A stretch of DNA of 64,000 bases from Ruminiclostridium cellobioparum subsp. termitidis CT1112 (GTDB lineage: Bacteria > Bacillota > Clostridia > Acetivibrionales > DSM-1351): the NCBI RefSeq assembly GCF_000350485.1, contig NZ_AORV01000031.1:163254-227253 (forward strand), written 5' to 3'. Under the pieces are notes generated by a model. The model did no database searches and had not been told where the DNA came from. It saw nothing but the letters and a program-made list of their open reading frames with translations. A program made the position numbers and the translations under genes. Of the stretch, positions 1-9,422 are shown piece by piece (the stretch's first letter is position 1; the number at the start of each line of letters is the position of its first letter).

Positions 1-229
1 CGTCATAATTCATATCCTTAAGCTTTTTTATCAGTTCAATTCCGTCCATATGGGGCATTTTTAAATCTGTAATTATTATATCCGGCCTGGTTTTCTCACA
101 TATTTCAAGGGCTCGTGAGCCGTCGGATGCCGTACCTAAAAGCTGAAATCCACTGTCCGCCCAATTGATCATGGATTTTATGGCAAGCTTTACAATCTTT
201 TCATCATCCACGATTAAGATACTGTACAT
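1..229 (-). CDS. Response regulator, N-terminal part (runs off the left edge)
   Basis: Reading leftward from the ATG at 229, the translation begins MYSILIVDDEKIVKLAI, the standard start of a CheY-like receiver domain. The acidic pair is at residues 8-9 and the phospho-acceptor Asp in PDIIITDLKMP is about residue 55. Only 76 residues lie inside the window, so the output domain is not seen. The gene overlaps the 3' end of the upstream histidine kinase by 26 bp, so the two are translationally coupled. By analogy with the other kinase/regulator pairs here, an AraC-type (YesN) output domain is expected; that is inference. Confidence 0.9.
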   Translation of the reverse strand, partial: MYSILIVDDEKIVKLAIKSMINWADSGFQLLGTASDGSRALEICEKTRPDIIITDLKMPHMDGIELIKKLKDMNYD

Positions 230-2096
230 TATCATCACCCTCCCATAGAATCAAAGGCAGAATTATTTCGGTAACGGTTCCTTTGCCCTTTTTACTTTTT
301 GTTGTGAGCCCATAGCCATCTCCAAAGTTGAGTTTGATTCTCTCGTTCACGTTTTCTATTCCTATTCCGGACAGCTTGTTCTTCCTGGATTCCCCATCCA
401 TACTTTCAGTATCAAAACCCTTCCCGTCATCAGCTATCCGTATAAGGAGCACGTCTTCAATATTGCCTGCGGATATTTTTATGCTTACTGTCCTTTCATC
501 CTCATCAATCCCATGAATAATGGAATTTTCAACTATGGGCTGTAAAAGGAATTTTATAACCATGCACTTTTCCAATCCTTTTTCTATTTCATAACTTAAT
601 GAGAAGGAGTTGGCATAACGGATTCCCTGAATAGTGGCATAGTTGTTTAAATTTTCTATTTCCTTTTCCAAAGGTATGATTTCTTCCTTATTCAGTATGG
701 TGTCCTTCAATAAACCTGAAAGAGCTCCCAGCCCATCTTCAAGAGTTTTATTACCGCTGAGCATGGCAGACCATTTGAGAGAATTGAGGGTGTTAAACAG
801 GAAATGAGGATTTATTTGAGCCTGGAGCATCTTCAATTCGGCTTCCCTTTTTCTGAAATGCTGTCTCTCAATTTCTACAATCAAAGCTTTCAGTCTTTCA
901 ACCATTGCCTTAATATTAAAAGTCAATTCACTTATTTCATCGTTATACCTGTCGTCAATTTCTTCCTCCAGATTTCCGTCCCTTATGTTTTTTGCCGAGT
1001 GCAGCAGTGATTTCAACGGTATGGAAACACTTGCATAAATAATGAGAGACAGGATTATTGAAGCAGAAATGACAATAATGCTTGCAAATATGACATTATT
1101 CTTGACCTCGCTGGATTGCGAGCTTATAAACCTGTATGGGATCTTTCCGACTATATACCAGTCGAGAGAAGGTAAAAATGACCCGGCCACCAGGAAATCC
1201 CCCTCGGGAAACCTGTATCTGAAGGTATTGTTGTTTTTAAGATAGTTATTGTATATTTGAGTCTTAAGGTTGTTGTCCTTTATGAAAGTATCTTTTTTTA
1301 TACTGCCTGAAACGGTGGAAACCACCGCTCCGTCGCTCCTCATGATGAACAGGTCGCTGCCCTTCCCAAGGTCTATGTTTTTATAGGTATTCTGTGCAAA
1401 TATTCTTTCGTCGATGACTATTAACAGATAACCCCGTTTTTCCAGATAGCTGTGTTTTGAATATACCACCCTGCTGAGCACTATACAGCTGTTCCCAAGG
1501 TTTGATCCAAGTCTTGTCCAATATGTGTTTCCTACGGCATTGTCGGTATGCTTTATTATATCAATTATGTCGTTCTCATTGAAAATCTCGTATCCAAGGT
1601 CATAAAATATATTTCCATCGGGAAATCTGATACTTATATTCTTGACGTTTTTATAGTTGAACAGCTCTCTGCTGAATTTATTTGTCAGCAGCTCCATCAG
1701 TTTGTTCTTGCTCACATCATTCATATCATTGAACTTGATGATCCCATCCTGTACATCGTCATTCATAATAATTGATTCGCTTAATTTCTCATACTGATCC
1801 GTTTCGTTCTTTACATTTTTTGTGATTTCCTGAACTAATTGACCGGAATATGAGTTAAGTTTCGATGTGATGGATTTCTCGTAATTAGAGTTGGAATAGG
1901 TTCCTACAAGAGCGATTGGAAGCACCGAAATAAGCAGAAAACCAAGAAAAATACGCTGTATAATGGGTATTTTTCTCACTTTTAAAATAAAAGCAATTGA
2001 TTTATTCTTAGCAATTTTATAGAAACGCACCCTTGCGTAATCAGTATTTTTGGCTCCACCAAGTTTATGTTTCATAATATGCACCATCATACGCAA
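204..2096 (-). CDS. YesM-type sensor histidine kinase
   Basis: This is a membrane histidine kinase of the His_kinase (LytS/YesM) class, which usually senses carbohydrate-related signals and phosphorylates an AraC-type regulator. A first membrane helix lies near residues 45-65 (FLGFLLISVLPIALVGTYS). An extracellular sensor region of about 270 residues follows, then a second helix near 335-360 and a HAMP linker. The phospho-acceptor box QINPHFLFNTL has its His at about residue 431, followed by an HATPase domain with the N-box (IVENSIIHG) and G-boxes (DDGKGFD, GIGIENV). The 630-aa length is normal for the class. It overlaps the response regulator gene downstream. The true start may be slightly internal, because several Met codons cluster at the N terminus. 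Confidence 0.9.
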   Translation of the reverse strand: MRMMVHIMKHKLGGAKNTDYARVRFYKIAKNKSIAFILKVRKIPIIQRIFLGFLLISVLPIALVGTYSNSNYEKSITSKLNSYSGQLVQEITKNVKNETDQYEKLSESIIMNDDVQDGIIKFNDMNDVSKNKLMELLTNKFSRELFNYKNVKNISIRFPDGNIFYDLGYEIFNENDIIDIIKHTDNAVGNTYWTRLGSNLGNSCIVLSRVVYSKHSYLEKRGYLLIVIDERIFAQNTYKNIDLGKGSDLFIMRSDGAVVSTVSGSIKKDTFIKDNNLKTQIYNNYLKNNNTFRYRFPEGDFLVAGSFLPSLDWYIVGKIPYRFISSQSSEVKNNVIFASIIVISASIILSLIIYASVSIPLKSLLHSAKNIRDGNLEEEIDDRYNDEISELTFNIKAMVERLKALIVEIERQHFRKREAELKMLQAQINPHFLFNTLNSLKWSAMLSGNKTLEDGLGALSGLLKDTILNKEEIIPLEKEIENLNNYATIQGIRYANSFSLSYEIEKGLEKCMVIKFLLQPIVENSIIHGIDEDERTVSIKISAGNIEDVLLIRIADDGKGFDTESMDGESRKNKLSGIGIENVNERIKLNFGDGYGLTTKSKKGKGTVTEIILPLILWEGDDNVQYLNRG

Positions 2097-2203
2097 ATTT
2101 ATTTTTTATTATCTACTAAAATGTGATTCTATCAAATATTTAACGTTATTGCAAACCATAATACGGAAATAGCGGGTTATCTATCTCCAAATTAACAACT
2201 TTA

Positions 2204-3568
2204 TTATTTAAATAGTACACTTATTTCAGCATTGATTTTCTGCGGGTCAACAGGCCCGGCCGGTGCATTGCCAAGTGAATACCTCTGCTTCAGCTCCAGC
2301 ACCCTGTAAACACTTCCATCCAGCCTCCCGGTACTGATCTGCCCTGTTTGTGCGGCAGCCAGCAGAGCTTTTATGACTGTCTCCTGCTTGTCAAAGCCGT
2401 GGCAGACCAGCACTATGTCGGCACCGGCCTGAATGGATTTTACTGCCGCCCCGCCCATGTCGTAGTTCTTCTCTATGGCACCCATGGTAAAATCATCTGT
2501 GATAACGACGCCATTAAAGTTCATATCTGTTCTCAATAAGTCTGTAATAACAGCTTTGGAGAAGGAGGCAGGGTTTTCCGGGTCAAGTTTGGGAAGCAAT
2601 ATATGGGCTATCATAATGGCGTCAACACTATTTTCAATAGCCGCCTTAAACGGCACTAACTCAAAGCTTTCCAGCCTTTTGAGATCATGGTTCACCCGGG
2701 GCAGGCCTACGTGGGAATCCACCGAGGTATCCCCATGGCCCGGGAAATGCTTGACAACCGAAATAACATTTTCAGCCCTGATACCCTTCATGGTTTCTAT
2801 TCCCAGTCTGCTGACCAGGCCGGCGGTTGTTCCGAAGGACCGGTCACCGATCACGGGGTTTTTAGGATTGCTGTTTATGTCCACTACAGGAGCAAAGTCC
2901 ATATTAAAACCAAATGAGCTCAGTTCTCTCCCCAATATGTTTCCTATCTGATAGGACAGGGAACTGTCGTTTTTTTGTCCTATTACTTTGTTGGAGGGGA
3001 ATTTTTTAAATTCATCTGGAAGCCTGGACACTCTGCCGCCTTCCTCATCCACCGACAGGAACATGGGCACTTTATTTAAGGCCGCATTTGTCTCTTTCAG
3101 CGAATTAAGCAGAGTCAACAGCTGGGCGGAATCCTGTATGTTCTTTTTAAATAAAATAAACCCGCCTGCATGGTATTTCTCCATGAGCTGCTTTGAGTGT
3201 TCGTCATTTTCATAGCCGTCCACACCCACAATTACCAGCTGACCCACTTTTTCTTCAAGGGTCATACTGTCAATCAAAGCTTTAATTTGATCGGTCTGGC
3301 TGTCCTGCCCCGGTTCTGCCGTATCCGGACTGTTCTGTGCGGTTGTATTTCCGGGACCTCCGGTCATTCCCGAAGTTGCGGCAGAAGTGCTTTCAGCTGC
3401 TCCGCCCGGCCTTGTGCCGCCCGAAGGTTTCAACACCTGGGGCAGGCCAAGGTTCTGTACCAGCACATACCCCAATACAACTACTGCCACTGCTGTCAGT
3501 GATAATCCGATTCCAACCCTGGATCTTCTTTTCCTTCTGTAGGTTTCTTTCCTGCTGCCCTTATTCAT
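2204..3568 (-). CDS. GH3 beta-N-acetylhexosaminidase (NagZ-like), membrane anchored
   Basis: This glycoside hydrolase family 3 enzyme probably removes terminal N-acetylglucosamine from peptidoglycan fragments or chitooligosaccharides outside the cell. The diagnostic NagZ motif KHFPGHGDTSVDSH lies at about residues 273-286 and supplies the catalytic His/Asp; the nucleophile segment VITDDFTM is near residue 358. An N-terminal basic stretch and one hydrophobic helix (about residues 19-38) form a membrane anchor or uncleaved signal. A low-complexity Ser/Thr/Gly/Ala linker (about 50-90) precedes the catalytic domain. The only partner domain is this linker; the second GH3 domain of beta-glucosidases is absent, as expected for the NagZ type. 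It is followed on the same strand by the two-component pair. Confidence 0.88.
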   Translation of the reverse strand: MNKGSRKETYRRKRRSRVGIGLSLTAVAVVVLGYVLVQNLGLPQVLKPSGGTRPGGAAESTSAATSGMTGGPGNTTAQNSPDTAEPGQDSQTDQIKALIDSMTLEEKVGQLVIVGVDGYENDEHSKQLMEKYHAGGFILFKKNIQDSAQLLTLLNSLKETNAALNKVPMFLSVDEEGGRVSRLPDEFKKFPSNKVIGQKNDSSLSYQIGNILGRELSSFGFNMDFAPVVDINSNPKNPVIGDRSFGTTAGLVSRLGIETMKGIRAENVISVVKHFPGHGDTSVDSHVGLPRVNHDLKRLESFELVPFKAAIENSVDAIMIAHILLPKLDPENPASFSKAVITDLLRTDMNFNGVVITDDFTMGAIEKNYDMGGAAVKSIQAGADIVLVCHGFDKQETVIKALLAAAQTGQISTGRLDGSVYRVLELKQRYSLGNAPAGPVDPQKINAEISVLFK

Positions 3569-3660
3569 AAGCCTCCATTATATAAGATTCATAGTTATAT
3601 TTGCTTTTATATAATTATATGCCTCCTGACCGCAAAGTACCAGACCGGCACACCTATCAC

Positions 3661-3716
3661 AAAACCCCGTTCACCGGACACTGACCAGGCATGTATCCGT
3701 TTAACGGGGTTTTTTT
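3661..3716. terminator. Stem-loop terminator between the two GH3 genes
   Basis: The arms AAAACCCCGTT (3661-3671) and AACGGGGTTTT (3703-3713) pair perfectly over 11 bp. The plus-strand side ends in a run of seven T. On the minus strand the hairpin follows the stop of the beta-xylosidase gene at 3744 with a shorter T run. It would separate that gene from the NagZ-like gene downstream. Confidence 0.6.
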
Positions 3717-3743
3717 AATTTATATTAAATTTCAGTTATGCGT

Positions 3744-5888
3744 TTATTCAACTGTAAACGTCACTTCCAGCGGCGCCTTGCCATTGAGCCCGGTGCTGAC
3801 TTTGTCGGGCTGTGTTCCGCCCACAAAGAGGGTGAAATCACCGTTTTCAACATAGCGCTTTCCTTCTTCATCCACAAGCATCATTGCCCTGGAGTCAATC
3901 TCAAAGCCGACTGTCCTTTGCTCCCCGCTCTTCAGGTGTATGCGCTTAAAGCCGCACAGACTGTGATTGGGTACTCTTACTGATGCCTTCAAATCTTTGA
4001 TATAAACCTGAACGACTTCATCGGAATCCCTGCTTCCGGTATTCCTGACATCCACACTGACCGTTATGCTATCTCCGTTCTTGATCCTTGAGCTGGAGCA
4101 GGCCGGGTTTGAATATTCAAAATTTGTGTAGCTCATACCAAAACCAAAAGGATACAGAGCATCCTGTTTCATGAACTTATAAGTCCTGTTTTCCATTGAA
4201 TAGTCTTTGAAATCCGGCAGTTCTTCGGTTGACTTATAGAAAGTCACGGGCAGTCTTCCCGCAGGCGAATAATCTCCGAACAGCATTTCAGCGAAAGCCT
4301 GACCGCCCCTTGAACCGGGATACCAGCACTGTACAATTGCCGCTGCCTTGTGGGCGGCATTTCCTATGCTGAGTGCACTGCCTGAAACAAGGGCCACGAT
4401 TGTGGGCTTGCCGGTTTCAAGAATTGCATCCAAAAGCTTTCTCTGTGATTCCGGGAGATTAAGGTCGGTCTTGTCTCCTCCGGCATCAAGGATTGCCGTA
4501 CCCTGGTCGTTCTGCTCTCCCTCAACTGATGCGTCAAGCCCCAGACAGAGAACGACAACATCACTGCGTTGGGCAGCCGACACGGCTTCCTTCAGCCTGT
4601 CTCCGGGAAGTGCCAGATCTTCCTCCCTGTTCATGTGGAGGTGGCTGCCCAGAGCATACCATACACGGGTTTCAGGTAATACCCTGTTTCTGATGCCATC
4701 CAGCAGGGTTATACTGTGGGACGGAGTACCGCTGTAATTTGCTATCAAAGCCAGATCACTTGCAGCATTTGGTCCGATAACAGCTATATTCCTTATCTTG
4801 CCCGCCTCCAAAGGCAGCAGTCCGTTATTCTTCAGCAATACCATGGATTTTCTGGAGGCATCAAGTGATAGCTCATTATGTTCCTTGCAGTCATTTATTT
4901 CATAAGGTATGCTGTCGAATTCGCAGTCATTGTCAAACATACCAAGTCTCATTCTGGTAGTCATAACCCTGACTGCAGCACGGTCAATATCCTCTTCGGT
5001 AATCAGGCCTTCTTTTAAGGACAATAGAAGCAAGAGATAAATATTTCCGCAGTTCAGGTCACATCCACTTTTTATGGCCAGTGCAGCAGATTCGGTTGGA
5101 GTCTTTGTCACTCCATGGCCCTCATGGAAATCCTTAATTGCCCAGCAGTCCGAAACCACATGGCCGTCAAAGCCCCAGGAATCCCTGAGAATGTCCTGCA
5201 GCAGTGTTTTGCTTCCGTTGCAGGGTTCTCCGTTGGTCCTGTTGTAGGCACCCATCACCGCTTCAACTTTGGCTTCCTTTACAAGTGCTTCAAACGCAGG
5301 AAGATATGTTTCGAACATATCCTGTTTTGAGGCTATAGCGTCAAAATGATGCCTGTCATCCTCGGGTCCGCTGTGTACTGCAAAATGCTTTGCACAGGCT
5401 GCCGCCTTCAGATGTTTCCCGCTGCCCTGGAGCCCCTTTACAAAAGCCACCCCAAGCCTTGAAGTAAGATACGGATCTTCCCCGTAGGTTTCATGTCCCC
5501 GTCCCCACCTGGGATCTCTGAAAATATTTACATTAGGTGACCAGAAGGTAATTCCCTTATATATGTCACGGTCGTCTTTCCTTGAACTTTCATTGTACTT
5601 CGCTCTTCCCTCTGTTGCGATGACATCAGCGATTTTTTGCAGATACTCATCATCAAAAATGGCCGCCAGACCTATTGCCTGTGGAAATACCGTAGCAACA
5701 CCCGCTCTGGCAACTCCGTGAAGCGCTTCATTCCACCAGTTATACCTGGGGACATCCAATCTTTCAACCGCCTGTGCATCGTATCTAAGCTGTGCTGCCT
5801 TTTCCTCAAGCGTCATCCTCGACACCAGGTCAGCCGCTCTTTCTTTGAAGGAAAGTGATTTGTCCAAATATTTCGGCTTTTGTTCCAT
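3744..5888 (-). CDS. GH3 beta-xylosidase/beta-glucosidase
   Basis: This retaining exo-glycosidase of family GH3 is most like the clostridial beta-xylosidase (BxlB) subgroup, which releases xylose from xylooligosaccharides. The N-terminal TIM-barrel domain carries YNWWNEALHGVAR (about 49-61), typical of xylosidase-type GH3. Further on are KHFAVHSGPEDDRH and the nucleophile segment VVSDCWA with Asp about residue 247. The alpha/beta sandwich domain follows, then a C-terminal fibronectin III-like domain (about 590-700). There is no signal peptide, so it is probably cytoplasmic and acts on imported oligosaccharides. The 714-aa length matches the family. The sugar ABC transporter genes upstream on the same strand suggest a common substrate. 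Exact substrate (xylose, glucose or arabinose) cannot be settled from sequence alone. Confidence 0.85.
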   Translation of the reverse strand: MEQKPKYLDKSLSFKERAADLVSRMTLEEKAAQLRYDAQAVERLDVPRYNWWNEALHGVARAGVATVFPQAIGLAAIFDDEYLQKIADVIATEGRAKYNESSRKDDRDIYKGITFWSPNVNIFRDPRWGRGHETYGEDPYLTSRLGVAFVKGLQGSGKHLKAAACAKHFAVHSGPEDDRHHFDAIASKQDMFETYLPAFEALVKEAKVEAVMGAYNRTNGEPCNGSKTLLQDILRDSWGFDGHVVSDCWAIKDFHEGHGVTKTPTESAALAIKSGCDLNCGNIYLLLLLSLKEGLITEEDIDRAAVRVMTTRMRLGMFDNDCEFDSIPYEINDCKEHNELSLDASRKSMVLLKNNGLLPLEAGKIRNIAVIGPNAASDLALIANYSGTPSHSITLLDGIRNRVLPETRVWYALGSHLHMNREEDLALPGDRLKEAVSAAQRSDVVVLCLGLDASVEGEQNDQGTAILDAGGDKTDLNLPESQRKLLDAILETGKPTIVALVSGSALSIGNAAHKAAAIVQCWYPGSRGGQAFAEMLFGDYSPAGRLPVTFYKSTEELPDFKDYSMENRTYKFMKQDALYPFGFGMSYTNFEYSNPACSSSRIKNGDSITVSVDVRNTGSRDSDEVVQVYIKDLKASVRVPNHSLCGFKRIHLKSGEQRTVGFEIDSRAMMLVDEEGKRYVENGDFTLFVGGTQPDKVSTGLNGKAPLEVTFTVE

Positions 5889-5933
5889 ATTAACCTCCTA
5901 GTTTTTCTCGCTTTTCCCGTTTTCCGCTTTAAT

Positions 5934-6024
5934 TTAACGCGTTGTGCTAATTAATTAAATTATGTACTTTATAATTATTTGCCATAACTGTTGCTGCAAT
6001 CAGCTTAACCGTCGTGCCGGTTAA
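5934..6024. promoter_or_regulatory. Putative operator pair upstream of the beta-xylosidase gene
   Basis: A perfect inverted repeat, TTAACCG-TCGTGC-CGGTTAA, spans 6005-6024. A related imperfect copy starting TTAACGCGTTGTGC and ending in TAATTAA lies at 5934-5958. Both sit 45-140 bp upstream of the beta-xylosidase ATG. The shape suits a LacI- or TetR-type repressor or a catabolite regulator. No such regulator gene is adjacent, so the factor is unknown. The 311-bp gap also holds an AAGCGCTT palindrome at 6156-6163. Confidence 0.4.
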
Positions 6025-6120
6025 ATTGGTTCCCGGCTTTGCAGTTAAAGGAGTTATTCTAATTATACAGGTACAGTTACACAACTTCAAGCAATGGACG
6101 GCACGGTAAAGTGCCTGCTG

Positions 6121-6145
6121 ATATTTGCTGGTGAACAGCAGATAT
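6121..6145. terminator. Short hairpin after the sugar permease operon
   Basis: ATATTTGCTG (6121-6130) and CAGCAGATAT (6136-6145) form a 10-bp stem with one G-U pair and a 5-nt loop, 56-80 nt past the stop of the MalG-type permease on the minus strand. The minus-strand side lacks a clear T run, so termination is uncertain. Confidence 0.3.
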
Positions 6146-6200
6146 TATTTTAAGCAAGCGCTTCGTGTGCAATCCAATTGATTGAAAAGGGAAACTCATG

Positions 6201-7055
6201 TCAGCCCTTGACGGCTCCAACCACCAGGCTGTCCTGTACCTTCTTGCTCATGAATGCATATATGATCAGGGTTGGGATTGTTGCAACCATGAGACCTGCG
6301 CCTATGGGGCCCCAATCGGTGGTGTACTGGCCGGCCAGAGACTGGATACCGACTGTCAGGGTTTTGAACCGGACATCACTGATAAACACCACTGCAAACA
6401 TCAATTCATTCCAGGCCTGCAGAAAAGTGAATATGGTAACTGTTGCCATGGCCGGTCTCATCAGCGGCATTATTATGCTGAAGAATATCCTGTATATGCT
6501 GCAGCCGTCAATACACGCGGCCTCCTCCAGCTCTCTGGGCAGGGACGTCATAAAACCGGAAAATATAAGTATGGCCATAGGTATTGCAAAGGCTGAATAA
6601 GGTATGATCAAAGCCCAATAGGAATTGACCATTTTCAGATTTCTCAGCATGACGAATATGGGAAGCAGAGCCGAATGGAGGGGGACAGTGAGCCCAAGGA
6701 TAAAAAAGGAATTCATTTGTTTTCTTATCTTAAATACCATCCTGGTCAGTGCATAGGAGGCCATGACGGAAAATATTACCGTAAACAGAATTGTGGCAGC
6801 CGTGACTATTACACTGTTTATAAAATAATGCCCTACATTACCGCCCAAAAGTGCATTGCTGTAATTGGACCAGAGCCATTTGGTGGGAATGCCCAGGGGA
6901 TTTCCTCCGAATATTTCCGAGTTGTCCTTTAAGGAAAAGGTAAACATCCAGTACAGCGGAAACAGCTGTATAAATGCTACCACAATGAGGGCGGCATACA
7001 TAAGTATACTTGATATGGACCGTTTGGAACTGCTCACCGTTGTATGTCTGCTCAT
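6201..7055 (-). CDS. Sugar ABC transporter permease, MalG type
   Basis: This is the second inner-membrane subunit of a carbohydrate uptake ABC transporter (CUT1 family). It has six predicted membrane helices and the permease EAA loop (EEAACIDGCSIYRIFF) that contacts the ATPase. The start was moved from the longest frame to 7055, because a GGGAGGG ribosome site lies just upstream and this ATG overlaps the stop of the preceding permease gene (ATGA), giving translational coupling. It is the last gene of the unit binding protein-permease-permease. No ATPase gene is present; CUT1 systems of Firmicutes often share one MsmK-type ATPase encoded elsewhere. Confidence 0.9.
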   Translation of the reverse strand: MSRHTTVSSSKRSISSILMYAALIVVAFIQLFPLYWMFTFSLKDNSEIFGGNPLGIPTKWLWSNYSNALLGGNVGHYFINSVIVTAATILFTVIFSVMASYALTRMVFKIRKQMNSFFILGLTVPLHSALLPIFVMLRNLKMVNSYWALIIPYSAFAIPMAILIFSGFMTSLPRELEEAACIDGCSIYRIFFSIIMPLMRPAMATVTIFTFLQAWNELMFAVVFISDVRFKTLTVGIQSLAGQYTTDWGPIGAGLMVATIPTLIIYAFMSKKVQDSLVVGAVKG

Positions 7056-7945
7056 CTTTTTGCACCCTCCCTTTCTCTGAACAGGAAACCCACCAGGATT
7101 GACAGTACAAAGCATTCAAGGATAACAAATATAGCCATTGCACTTCCGTATCCGTATTGGTTTCCTTTAAATATGGTACTGACCATATACGTACCTATAA
7201 CCTCACTTGCGTGGACAGGGCCCCCGCCGGTCAAAACATATACAAGATCAAATACCTTAAGCGCTCCTGTTACTGCAAATATTACAGAGACATTGAGTAC
7301 AGGCTTCAGCATAGGTATGGTTATTTTCAATGATGTATTCCACCAGGAAGAGCCGTCTATTACCGCAGCTTCAAAAACATCGGTGGAAATGGATTTAATA
7401 CCTGCGTACATCAGCAGCATATGATAGCCAATATACTGCCATATTATAGGAATAAAAGTAGCGCCCAGTGCATTTTTGGTATCTCCCAGCCATTCCTGAG
7501 CCCAGGAATCAAGGCCTATTGAACGCAATAACAAATTCAGGATACCGTAGTCATAATTATATATTTTCATCCACAGCTGACCTATAACAACTGTGGAAAT
7601 AATAACCGGTACAAAATAGACAGTCACAAAGCTTTTTTCAAATTTGACACCCTTTGCCAGAACAAGAGCTAAAAGCAGTGAAATGGGGAGCTGGATAAAT
7701 ACCGACGCAACTGCCAAAATCAGCGAATTAACAGCCGCTTTAACAAATATGGGATCAGAAATGAGTCCCTTATAGTTGGCCAGCCCAATAAAGGTACCTT
7801 TACCGAATCCGGACCAATCCTGCATGCTATAGTATAATGACATAATTATCGGTACTATAATAACGGCTATAAACATAACCATGGCCGGAAACAGGAAAAA
7901 TACTATGGCTTTCTTATTATTCAATACCCTATCCACAAAACTCAC
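7052..7945 (-). CDS. Sugar ABC transporter permease, MalF type
   Basis: This is the first membrane subunit of the same CUT1 sugar importer. It has an N-terminal membrane helix (FFLFPAMVMFIAVIIVPIIM), then further helices, and the EAA loop EAAVIDGSSWWNTSLKI. Its 297-aa length is standard. The stop codon overlaps the ATG of the next permease by 4 bp. It lies 142 bp downstream of the binding-protein gene, with a strong intercistronic hairpin between them. Its substrate is inferred to be a hemicellulose- or cellulose-derived oligosaccharide from the nearby GH3 genes. Confidence 0.9.
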   Translation of the reverse strand: MSFVDRVLNNKKAIVFFLFPAMVMFIAVIIVPIIMSLYYSMQDWSGFGKGTFIGLANYKGLISDPIFVKAAVNSLILAVASVFIQLPISLLLALVLAKGVKFEKSFVTVYFVPVIISTVVIGQLWMKIYNYDYGILNLLLRSIGLDSWAQEWLGDTKNALGATFIPIIWQYIGYHMLLMYAGIKSISTDVFEAAVIDGSSWWNTSLKITIPMLKPVLNVSVIFAVTGALKVFDLVYVLTGGGPVHASEVIGTYMVSTIFKGNQYGYGSAMAIFVILECFVLSILVGFLFREREGAKR

Positions 7946-8014
7946 TTCCTTCTTTTATTAGTTTTTATTAGCTTAATTATTACTCTAATCTTTATTACAT
8001 TTTTCATAAGTATT

Positions 8015-8066
8015 TGGCGTCCATTTGCTACCGGTGAATTACCAAATAAGTATCAAATGGACGCCA
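8015..8066 (-). promoter_or_regulatory. Intercistronic stem-loop between binding-protein and permease genes
   Basis: TGGCGTCCATTTG (8015-8027) and CAAATGGACGCCA (8054-8066) are perfectly complementary over 13 bp with a 26-nt loop. No T run follows on the minus strand, so it is less likely a full terminator than an RNA 3'-end stabiliser. Such elements commonly allow the binding protein to be made in excess over the permeases. Confidence 0.55.
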
Positions 8067-8087
8067 GGTATATAATTTCAGTATCTG

Positions 8088-9422
8088 TTATTTACCGTAT
8101 ATTGACTGCAAGCTGTCTACAAACTGTTCCGGTGTTTTTGCTCCCATGAACAATTCCTGCAGAGCATTCAGATAAGTTTCAGTATCCTTGCCTGCAAGGA
8201 GGGTATCCCACCAGATTGTAAAGCCTTCTGCATCTTTTGTAAGATCAACAACCTTTACAAGTGTGGCAGGCAATTTGCTTTTATCAACGTCCTCAGCCTT
8301 CCAGGCAGGCATTGCGGCACCAGCCAGGTAGGATTCCTTTGAAAAGTTTTCCGCAAAATACATCTGGAATTTAACAGCCTCATCCTTGTTCTTTGTGTTG
8401 GCACTGACCATTACCGCGTCAACCGCTCCGCCTGTAAACTGCTTTGCATTTCCCTTTCCGTCGGGTATTGCCGGGAAGGAGATGACTCCGATTTTGCCGG
8501 CAACCTTGGAATCCTTGGCATCAGCCTTACCTGCCGCCCAGCTGCCTTTGAACATCATTGGTATTTTTCCGTCATAGAAGGGCACTTCAGCTTCATCGTT
8601 GGATATTCCGGCCGCACCCTTTGAGAATGCACCTGCATCTACGAGTTCCTTAAATCTCTTAGCCGCATTCAGGAATTCCGGATCTTTAAATGAACCTTCC
8701 TTTGTAAGGGTTTTAACTATTTTTTCAGGTCCTGCCGCTCTTAATGCCATAACGTCAAAGTACATCGCTATGGTCCATTTATCTTTTCCGGATACGGCCA
8801 TAGGAGTTATTCCCTTCGCCTTGAAAGCTTTGATGGCTGTGAGCAGTTCATCATAAGTGGCCGGAAGTTTCACGTTGTTCTTATCAAACAGCTCGGTGTT
8901 CACGAATAAAGCTCCCGCCGCAAGGAAGAAAGGCATTCCATATATTTTATCGTTGTAAGTCAGGTTGTTGAAGGCACCGTTAACCAGTTTGCCCTTGGTT
9001 TCAGCCGTAATGTAATCATCTATAGCCAAAACTGAATTTGAATCAATAAATGGCTTTGAGAAGCCTCCGCCCCAGGTTGAGAAAAGGTCAGGCAGTTCAT
9101 TGGCCGCTGCCATGGCCTTTATCTTTGTCTTGTAGGCTTCATTTTCGTTTGTGTCAACTGTTATCCTTACATTTGTATTAGCCTTCTGGTAATCATCGAT
9201 TACCTTTTTAGCAGCAGGCATAAAAGGATCCGTTGCTCCGCCCCAGATATGGCTGAACTTCAATTCAACCTGCTTTCCGGCACCAGCATTGGTATTTCCG
9301 GCATTTGTATTGGTGGCAGTACCGGTGTTGTCCCCGGCAGGTTTCCCACAAGCTGTCATACCAACCGCCAAAGCTCCTGCAAGTATAAATGCCATTCCTC
9401 TTTTTACTAGCATTTTGTTCAT
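8088..9422 (-). CDS. Sugar-binding lipoprotein of ABC transporter (family 1)
   Basis: This is the extracellular solute-binding lipoprotein that delivers sugar to the permeases downstream. The N terminus has a basic start, a hydrophobic stretch and a lipobox (VGMTACGK, lipidated Cys about residue 26). An Asn/Thr/Gly linker follows, then an SBP_bac_1 fold of about 390 residues. The start at 9422 has an AGGAGG site upstream. It heads the operon with the two permeases and is divergent from the kinase gene at 9652, which is the usual arrangement when the two-component pair controls the transporter. The promoter should lie in 9423-9651. Confidence 0.92.
   Translation of the reverse strand: MNKMLVKRGMAFILAGALAVGMTACGKPAGDNTGTATNTNAGNTNAGAGKQVELKFSHIWGGATDPFMPAAKKVIDDYQKANTNVRITVDTNENEAYKTKIKAMAAANELPDLFSTWGGGFSKPFIDSNSVLAIDDYITAETKGKLVNGAFNNLTYNDKIYGMPFFLAAGALFVNTELFDKNNVKLPATYDELLTAIKAFKAKGITPMAVSGKDKWTIAMYFDVMALRAAGPEKIVKTLTKEGSFKDPEFLNAAKRFKELVDAGAFSKGAAGISNDEAEVPFYDGKIPMMFKGSWAAGKADAKDSKVAGKIGVISFPAIPDGKGNAKQFTGGAVDAVMVSANTKNKDEAVKFQMYFAENFSKESYLAGAAMPAWKAEDVDKSKLPATLVKVVDLTKDAEGFTIWWDTLLAGKDTETYLNALQELFMGAKTPEQFVDSLQSIYGK

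Noticed and set aside
2475..2951. Plus-strand ORF of 158 aa inside the NagZ-like gene
   Set aside because: Antisense shadow of a clear GH3 coding frame; low-complexity Ser-rich translation without a ribosome site.
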